Below are positions 27,471 to 32,744 of a stretch of 32,744 nt of DNA, piece after piece. Each line of letters opens with the position of its first letter. Within the stretch, counting starts at the first letter, position 1. The notes under the pieces are model-generated. The model saw only the letters and a list, made by a program, of their open reading frames with translations, was not told where the DNA came from and did no database searches. Both the position numbers and the translations under genes were made by a program. Source of the stretch: a virus; IMG/VR virus record IMGVR_UViG_3300032217_000296, positions 1 through 32,744 of that record. One strand, given 5' to 3'.

Positions 27471-27502
27471 TTTGGGAATATCAAAAATAGTTCATACCTT
27501 TA
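27471..27502 (+). promoter_or_regulatory. Bacteroidota-type promoter of the tail unit
   Basis: TTTG at 27471-27474, a 20-base spacer and TACCTTTA at 27495-27502 fit the TTTG / TAnnTTTG consensus with one change (final A for G). The expected start near 27508 leaves about 20 bases before the ATG at 27529, and the inverted GGTAA/TTACC pair in that leader could be an operator. Because the promoter overlaps an earlier in-frame ATG at 27472, that ATG is not the start. Confidence 0.65.
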
Positions 27503-27528
27503 CGGTAATTTTAACCAAATTTACCTAT

Positions 27529-28779
27529 ATGTCTGCAAACCAAACTCAATTGGAACAACTACAACAGATGCTACACTGGAAAAAATCAAAGAAGTATTAT
27601 GCTGAAAAGCTAGGAATTACAGAAGATGAGGTTGATGAATTACTTACAGATATTAGGAAAGCAGATGTGATTGAGACTGAAGCAGAACTTGGAAACTATA
27701 TAGCAGATTTAGAAGATACAGTGGTTAAATTTACGGAGGATCTAATTAAAGGTACAGGTGAGGTAATAGCTAATGTAGGTGAGGAAATTAAGAGTTTAGA
27801 TGAGCTTATAGAGAAATGTAAGATAGATACAGACAAATGGGACATAACTAAATATGTACAGAATTTTTGGGGAAATGCAGGTAATCCACGCTGGCAGGTT
27901 AAAGCTTGGTTAGGTAAGAAGAAAGAAGAACAACTATTTCAAGATAACTTTATAGACTTCTTAGGTTCATATAAACCTATAAGTCAATCAGTTATGAGCC
28001 CTAAGGTTGACTTTGGTAAACCAAAAGGTATGTTAGTTATTAACAAACAAGACTCTCATATAAATAAATATGATATTGATGGTAATAATGATATATCTAA
28101 TAGATTAGCTCATATCATGTACAAAGTGGAATTGATTGCTAATCAAGCACAACTCTCAAATAACCTAGAGAAAATTACATATATTATTGGTTCTGATGAA
28201 TTCAATAGTGAATTCAATGGAATGACAACTAAAGGAACTCCTCAAACTAATACACATACATATCAAACATCTTTTGAATATATCTGTGGACATGAAGTGT
28301 TAATGATTACAATGTTATTACAATATGCTGAATATGTTAATGTTGTATATGTAGCAGGTAATCATGATGAGTATGTAGGTTGGCATATGGTCAATTGGTT
28401 ACAAACTTACTTTAGAAATACAGAAAGATTAACATTTGATGTAAGTCCTAAGTATAGAAAGTATATAAGCTATGGTAAATCAGCATTGATGTTTAATCAT
28501 GGAGATGCTATTAAACCTGCAAAGCTTGCTGGATTATTTCCAATAGAATATAGAGAAGGATGGTCTTATCATCAGAACTTTTATATATTCACAGGGGACA
28601 AACACCATGAAGTGAGTCATGATTTCAATGGTATTAAATTTTACCAAATTCCAGCATTCTCTAATGCTAAAAGTCTTTGGGATGACAAAAATGGTCACAC
28701 TATGTCTAAAGCAGAAGCAACAGGCTTTCTAATAGATGAGGAAGATGGAATAACAAATATATTCAAACAGTATTTATAA
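27529..28779 (+). CDS. calcineurin-like metallophosphoesterase with N-terminal HTH
   Basis: A 416-residue two-metal phosphoesterase. The motifs are in order: DSH (175-177), GSDEFN (221-226), GNHDE (277-281), FNHGD (322-326) and GDKHH (356-360), all the ligands needed for two metals. The first 45 residues look like a helix-turn-helix (KKYYAEKLGITEDEVDELLT), then a helical linker. I take the start at MSANQ because the promoter lies over the earlier ATG. Metallophosphoesterases occur at this position in other Crassvirales; substrate unknown, possibly a nucleotide or DNA 3' end. It ends on TAATG with the next gene. Confidence 0.85.
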   Translation: MSANQTQLEQLQQMLHWKKSKKYYAEKLGITEDEVDELLTDIRKADVIETEAELGNYIADLEDTVVKFTEDLIKGTGEVIANVGEEIKSLDELIEKCKIDTDKWDITKYVQNFWGNAGNPRWQVKAWLGKKKEEQLFQDNFIDFLGSYKPISQSVMSPKVDFGKPKGMLVINKQDSHINKYDIDGNNDISNRLAHIMYKVELIANQAQLSNNLEKITYIIGSDEFNSEFNGMTTKGTPQTNTHTYQTSFEYICGHEVLMITMLLQYAEYVNVVYVAGNHDEYVGWHMVNWLQTYFRNTERLTFDVSPKYRKYISYGKSALMFNHGDAIKPAKLAGLFPIEYREGWSYHQNFYIFTGDKHHEVSHDFNGIKFYQIPAFSNAKSLWDDKNGHTMSKAEATGFLIDEEDGITNIFKQYL

Positions 28780-29510
28780 TGGCAACATTAAGGAAAATGG
28801 TTTCAGATGTGCGTTCAATGCACAAATTATTAACGACAGATAATCTTATCACTGATAGGGTTATTGCTGCTGAAATCAAGAACAACACATTTTTATTGGT
28901 TAAACGTGAAACAAATCTCAGAAGACTTTGGGCTACTGATACTGTATTCACTACTATTCCATGTTTAGAAATGATAGAGGTTCCTATTTCTGAATGTTGT
29001 AATTATGTTGATCCTTGTAATGTAGCTAGAACTAGTTTTAAATTACCTCGTATATCTGAAGGAAACTATCAATATCTTATTCAAGGAGTTTGGTCTATTA
29101 ATGCTCTAGGAGGAAATGGTAAAAGATTTAAAGAGATTACAATTAATAGATATTTAAATCTATTAAAACTTCCTATTATAAAGAATGAACAATATTATTG
29201 GATAGCTAATGGTTATCTATATATAAACAATCCTTTATTAAAAGCTGTTAGAATAGCAGCGTTTTTTGAAGAAGATGTTCCTAATGAGATTATGTATCCA
29301 GCATGTGGATGTGGACCAACTCCTACAGTTTCTAATGAAGATTATTGTATGAACCCATTAGACAAAGAATTTGGATGTCCAGGATATTTAGAAAAACAAG
29401 TTTTAGAATTAACATCTCAAAAGTTATTAAATACATATTTTAGAATTAAAACAGATCAAACTTTTGATGGTATTGATGGACAAGCAGTCAATACAAAACC
29501 AACCAACTAA
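28779..29510 (+). CDS. putative ring / neck protein
   Basis: A 243-residue, beta-rich protein: MATLRKMVSDVRSMHKLLTT, then NNTFLLVKRETNLRRLW and TTIPCLEMIEVPISECCNYV. The middle has ISEGNYQYLIQGVWSINALG, and a Cys-rich segment (YPACGCG; CMNPLDKEFGCPG) precedes a terminal helix KQVLELTSQKLLNTYFRIKT. A connector-type helix at the end and placement between the phosphoesterase and two more tail genes fit a ring protein of the crAss-like neck. It starts and ends on one-base TAATG overlaps, so it is translationally coupled. Which ring it is cannot be told. Confidence 0.6.
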   Translation: MATLRKMVSDVRSMHKLLTTDNLITDRVIAAEIKNNTFLLVKRETNLRRLWATDTVFTTIPCLEMIEVPISECCNYVDPCNVARTSFKLPRISEGNYQYLIQGVWSINALGGNGKRFKEITINRYLNLLKLPIIKNEQYYWIANGYLYINNPLLKAVRIAAFFEEDVPNEIMYPACGCGPTPTVSNEDYCMNPLDKEFGCPGYLEKQVLELTSQKLLNTYFRIKTDQTFDGIDGQAVNTKPTN

Positions 29511-29986
29511 TGCGTATTAAGATAGACTGGAGAAGTGCTAGTAAAGAAAACTACAATAATTTCTGTAAAAAGAATCCCACTATAAAAATCACATTTGATG
29601 AGTGGAGAAATATTGTATATTCTTACAATGAATTTTTCAAGAACTATATATTAGAAACTGGAGAGAAAGCCAGATTGCCTTTTGGCTTTGGTGAATTTTC
29701 AATTAATAAAAAGAAGAGAAGAAAACTAAAAGATATAGATGGTAAAGAGTATATTAACTTACCTGTAGATTGGCAAAGAACCAAAGAAAAAGGAAAGATG
29801 ATATATAATTTTAATTATCATACAGAAGGTTATTTTTTTGGATGGCAATGGTTTAAAGAGTCAACTAGATTAAAAAATGTAAATCTATGGTACTTTAAAC
29901 CATCTCGTACAACCTCAAGATTACTATCTCACTACATAAAAACCAACGACAAATATCAACATATTTATCGTGAATGGAAAAAATAA
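29510..29986 (+). CDS. conserved crAss-like tail-block protein, unknown function
   Basis: A 158-residue, strongly basic and aromatic protein: IDWRSASKENYNNFCKKN, ITFDEWRNIVYSYNEFFKNY, ETGEKARLPFGFGEFSINKK and then GYFFGWQWFKESTRLKN. The phrase LPFGFGEFSI resembles the IHF GFG core only superficially. The many Lys, Arg and Trp residues suggest nucleic acid or virion-surface contact. It begins on a TAATG overlap with the ring-like gene and lies five bases before the next. I recall a gene of this kind at the same place in other crAss-like genomes, uncharacterised. Confidence 0.55.
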   Translation: MRIKIDWRSASKENYNNFCKKNPTIKITFDEWRNIVYSYNEFFKNYILETGEKARLPFGFGEFSINKKKRRKLKDIDGKEYINLPVDWQRTKEKGKMIYNFNYHTEGYFFGWQWFKESTRLKNVNLWYFKPSRTTSRLLSHYIKTNDKYQHIYREWKK

Positions 29987-29991
29987 ATTAA

Positions 29992-30966
29992 ATGTCATAC
30001 TATTACAAGTACAACTTTATTTCTCCTGAACCTGTATATTCTACAGTTAAAGAGGAACTAAAAAGCTATTTTGATACAGGAGCTGTAGATGATTTGCTTT
30101 TCCCTACTTACTTAGACAAATGTCTAAAGAAGCTAGGTAGGGCAACTTATGTTATTGCTGAGCAACCTTTATATATTGAAGATTTTCAAGCTAGACTTCC
30201 AGACAATTTTGTTGCTGTAAGAGAAGCTTGGATGTGTACAGAGATTCCTCAATATCCATATCAAACAGCTAATTCATTATATACTCAAGCTGCTTCTCAA
30301 ACAACTATACAGATTGCTCCATTAACTATTGGAGGAACTCCTTGTGTAAATCCTGTTTGTCAAAACCCAGCATGTGATGGAACTTGTATGCCTGAGATTA
30401 TACAAGCTGTATATAAAACTAATCAATCAGTAGCTAGATCATATCAACAAGAATATTTACTTAAACCAGGTAATATATCTGCAAGAGGTAATTGTGATGT
30501 AGAATATACTAATGCTTGGCAGTTTACAGAATATGCTCCTCCTCTACATGAATTCACTCCAGGTTCTGCAGGATATGATTCATTTGATATTAGAGATAAT
30601 AAATTTGTTACTAATTTCAGAAATGGAATAGTTCATTTGATATTTTATGTTACAGAGTATGATGGTATTGGAAATCAAATGATTCCTGATAACTATCGTA
30701 TTAGAGAGTTTGTAGAAGCATTTATTAAGTATAAGGTGTTTGAAACATTGTCTAATCAGTTAACTGATGAAACCTTTGCACAGATACAACAGAAGCTACA
30801 AAGATATGAGCAAATGTCTAATGAGGCATTTATCATGGCTGATATTGAGATTAAGAAGCAAACTCCTTGGGAGAAGCAAAGAAGAATCAAGAATGACTTG
30901 AATAGATTCAACATGTACGAATTACCAAATAGAACTAACCGATATGGCTGGAGAAGAAACAACTAA
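29992..30966 (+). CDS. putative ring protein next to the muzzle (P22 gp4-like)
   Basis: A 324-residue connector-like protein. The N-terminal helix region (VKEELKSYFDTGAVDDLLFP) leads to an all-beta part (PDNFVAVREAWMCTEIPQYP), a Cys cluster (CVNPVCQNPACDGTC, about 118-132) and the ring-type C-terminal core FDIRDNKFVTNFRNGIVHLI, then FYVTEYDGIGNQMIPDNYRI. The final helix (YKVFETLSNQLTDETFAQIQ) ends the fold. Position just before the muzzle-like gene matches ring protein R1 of the crAss001 neck, and fold and order recall P22 gp4. The name is by analogy. It overlaps the muzzle-like gene by 23 bases. Confidence 0.65.
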   Translation: MSYYYKYNFISPEPVYSTVKEELKSYFDTGAVDDLLFPTYLDKCLKKLGRATYVIAEQPLYIEDFQARLPDNFVAVREAWMCTEIPQYPYQTANSLYTQAASQTTIQIAPLTIGGTPCVNPVCQNPACDGTCMPEIIQAVYKTNQSVARSYQQEYLLKPGNISARGNCDVEYTNAWQFTEYAPPLHEFTPGSAGYDSFDIRDNKFVTNFRNGIVHLIFYVTEYDGIGNQMIPDNYRIREFVEAFIKYKVFETLSNQLTDETFAQIQQKLQRYEQMSNEAFIMADIEIKKQTPWEKQRRIKNDLNRFNMYELPNRTNRYGWRRNN

Positions 30967-32744
30967 TATTAGGCAGGAAAATAATTCTGCACGTAGTGGT
31001 ATGAACTCGGATATGTCTATTGGACAAATTCCTAAAGGTACTCTTACGTATGCATTAAATGGTGCTGTAGAAAACTTTGACTCAAACTCTGTTAATTATC
31101 AGAATGAGCCAGGTAATGAATTATGCCTAAACTTCCCTCAAAGCTTTCATCTTATTGGAGAGCACTTTATTCCAGAAAAAAATAAACATATATTCTTCTT
31201 GACTAATCCTGAAACAGGAGCTTCTCAGATTGGATATATGGATAATAATGACTGTGTCTACCACATGTATGTGGAAGGGGCATGTCTTAACTTTAATATT
31301 AATAATCCAATTCATAAAGCTGTTCATAAGATTTCTAATTGCACAACTGAGGTTTATTGGACAGATGGTCTTAATCCTAGAAGATATATAGATTTAAATA
31401 ATAAACCATATATTACAACATTTACAGATGGTGTTATTTGTGACCCAGTTGTAACAGAAGTATTAGATTGTAACAAATTAAATATTCAACCTAACTTTAG
31501 TATTCCAGAACTATCTGTAGTAAATATAGTTAATGGTGGAAACTTAATTGCTGGTACATATCAGTTTGCTATTCAGTATGCTAATGCTACAGGTGGTGGA
31601 TATACATCATATTATAGTGTAACAAATCCAACACCTCTTGCTAATCCACAACTTACAACTGCTGATTTTAATTATCCAGTGGGTAGATCTATTGTATTAA
31701 ATGTTAAGGATTTAGATATTACAGGATATTTTCAATATTATAATGTAGCTGTAATTAAAACAATAAATGATATTACATCTGTAGAGTTAATAGGAACATA
31801 TTTTATTGATGGTATTTCAAAACAAATAACCTATACAGGACAAGATGTAACTCCAGTTCCTCTTGTTATTGCTGATATATTTGAAAAGTTTCCATACTAT
31901 GAAATTGCTCAAGATTTAACAGCTGTTAGAGATATATTAATATGGGATAATCTTACTTCTATTGATAGAATTAATTACCAGCAAATAGCTAGTGGTATAA
32001 CTCTTCAATGGCAAACATATAAGATTCCTAATACAGAAACCTATGCAGATGCATTAAATGCTACAAACTTAAGAGGCTATCTTAGAGATGAGGTATATGC
32101 ATTTGAAATAGTATTTTTACTAAAGAATGGTAAACAAACTGATGGCTTTCATATTCCTGGTAGACCTAAGACAGCAGATGATGAGTTTCCATATATACCT
32201 ATGTCAAATCCTGACTTTGTAGGAAATCCAAGTCATGGAGATTCTAGTGAGTATTGGGAGATATATAATACAGGATCTGTAGTTGGAGATATAGGTGGTC
32301 CTAGTATTGGAAATGCAACACCATACCAATATGGTAATTTTGCATATTGGGAATCTACAGAACTTTATCCATGTAATACAGCAGTTTGGGGAGACCTTGC
32401 TGATACACCAATTAGACATCATAAGTTTCCTGATGTATTAGTTTCTCCTATATTTCAAACTCCTGATCCAACTTATAATCCTGATGGAACATATGCTCCA
32501 ATTATGCAGAATGATTCTGTATTTCCAATTGGTGTTAAATTGAATGTACAGCAAGTTGCTCAATTAATAAATTCATCAAATCTTCCACAACAACAAAAAG
32601 ATGATATTATTGGATTTAAAATTGTAAGAGGAGATAGAGCTACAAATAAATCTATTGTAGCTAAAGGTATGTTAAGAAATGTAGGTAAATATGAAAGAGA
32701 AGGAACAGAATACTACTATCCTAACTATCCATATAATGATCTTG
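30944..32744 (+). CDS. muzzle / tail stabilization-like protein, N-terminal part (cut by the window edge)
   Basis: An open frame of at least 600 codons, running off the right end. It starts MAGEETTNIRQENNSARSG, then IPKGTLTYALNGAVENFDSN and continues as a long beta-rich virion protein (AIQYANATGGGYTSYYSV; GFKIVRGDRATNKSIVAKGM). Short segments such as GFKIVRGDR and IAKG I recall from the large tail protein of crAss-like phages, the muzzle or stabilization protein that follows ring R1 and surrounds the tail tip. The start ATG at 30944 overlaps the preceding gene by 23 bases; an ATG 19 codons further on is possible. Length of the whole protein is not known from this window. Confidence 0.7.
   Translation, partial: MAGEETTNIRQENNSARSGMNSDMSIGQIPKGTLTYALNGAVENFDSNSVNYQNEPGNELCLNFPQSFHLIGEHFIPEKNKHIFFLTNPETGASQIGYMDNNDCVYHMYVEGACLNFNINNPIHKAVHKISNCTTEVYWTDGLNPRRYIDLNNKPYITTFTDGVICDPVVTEVLDCNKLNIQPNFSIPELSVVNIVNGGNLIAGTYQFAIQYANATGGGYTSYYSVTNPTPLANPQLTTADFNYPVGRSIVLNVKDLDITGYFQYYNVAVIKTINDITSVELIGTYFIDGISKQITYTGQDVTPVPLVIADIFEKFPYYEIAQDLTAVRDILIWDNLTSIDRINYQQIASGITLQWQTYKIPNTETYADALNATNLRGYLRDEVYAFEIVFLLKNGKQTDGFHIPGRPKTADDEFPYIPMSNPDFVGNPSHGDSSEYWEIYNTGSVVGDIGGPSIGNATPYQYGNFAYWESTELYPCNTAVWGDLADTPIRHHKFPDVLVSPIFQTPDPTYNPDGTYAPIMQNDSVFPIGVKLNVQQVAQLINSSNLPQQQKDDIIGFKIVRGDRATNKSIVAKGMLRNVGKYEREGTEYYYPNYPYNDL

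Noticed and set aside
27472-27528. Upstream start for the metallophosphoesterase
   Set aside because: The region holds the TTTG-N20-TACCTTTA promoter, with the transcription start expected near 27508, downstream of that ATG.
1-32744. Recoded stop codons (TAG as Gln or TGA as Trp) as in some crAss-like phages
   Set aside because: All large genes are complete under the standard code, and TAA, TAG and TGA each end recognisable genes; the single TAA near the portal start is a local case.
1-32744. CRISPR array, insertion sequence, integrase or reverse transcriptase
   Set aside because: None was found: no regularly spaced repeats, no transposase motifs, and no diversity-generating element near the fibre genes.

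Overview
The window is a piece of a tailed-phage genome, AT-rich (about two thirds A+T by eye). It most likely comes from a crAss-like phage (order Crassvirales) infecting a member of the Bacteroidota. The reasons are: a TerL, portal, acidic scaffold, major capsid, connector, metallophosphoesterase, ring, muzzle gene order; an IHF-like gene and conserved small genes ahead of TerL; a separate leftward replication block; A/C-rich leaders of the AAACAAA type with no Shine-Dalgarno sequence; and promoters of the Bacteroidota TTTG / TAnnTTTG type. The standard genetic code fits: TAA, TAG and TGA all end recognisable genes. No tRNA, CRISPR array, insertion sequence or integrase was seen.

Left arm (about 1-10586, all minus strand). 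Genes are tightly packed and often overlap as TAATG or ATGA. In the direction of transcription they run from a small, apparently highly expressed protein (134 aa) through unknown small proteins, two hairpin-separated units and a methyltransferase-like protein to a family B DNA polymerase. A replisome-organizer-like protein, a DnaB-like helicase and an SF2 helicase cut by the left edge follow. Five short genes of 39-58 codons, two of them small membrane proteins, fill what would otherwise be gaps.

Non-coding centre. Two stretches of about 680 bases lack genes. The first (9503-10181) is tiled almost end to end by inverted repeats, including a 15-bp perfect stem with further nested helices, and looks like a large structured RNA. 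The second (10587-11268) separates the two divergent gene blocks. It holds a run of perfect hairpins, a symmetric four-copy GTTCAC/GTGAAC dyad, a TTATCCACA DnaA-type box beside an AT-rich tract, and a near-consensus rightward promoter. It is the best candidate for a replication origin and control region. A 14-bp word, TTAATGCTATATTA, recurs between genes here and elsewhere.

Right arm (11269-32744, all plus strand). An early cluster (winged-helix-like, IHF-like and zinc-ribbon proteins and others) leads into TerL. The portal gene follows and appears to be split by an in-frame TAA. Next come a stomatin/prohibitin (SPFH) protein, scaffold, major capsid protein, a structured intergenic region, connector and capsid-associated proteins, and a collar/fibre cluster. 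A strong terminator and a fresh promoter then precede a metallophosphoesterase and the ring and muzzle tail genes, the last cut by the right edge. Hairpin terminators at 24381 and 27388 and the promoter at 27471 divide the late block into at least three units and correct two start codons.
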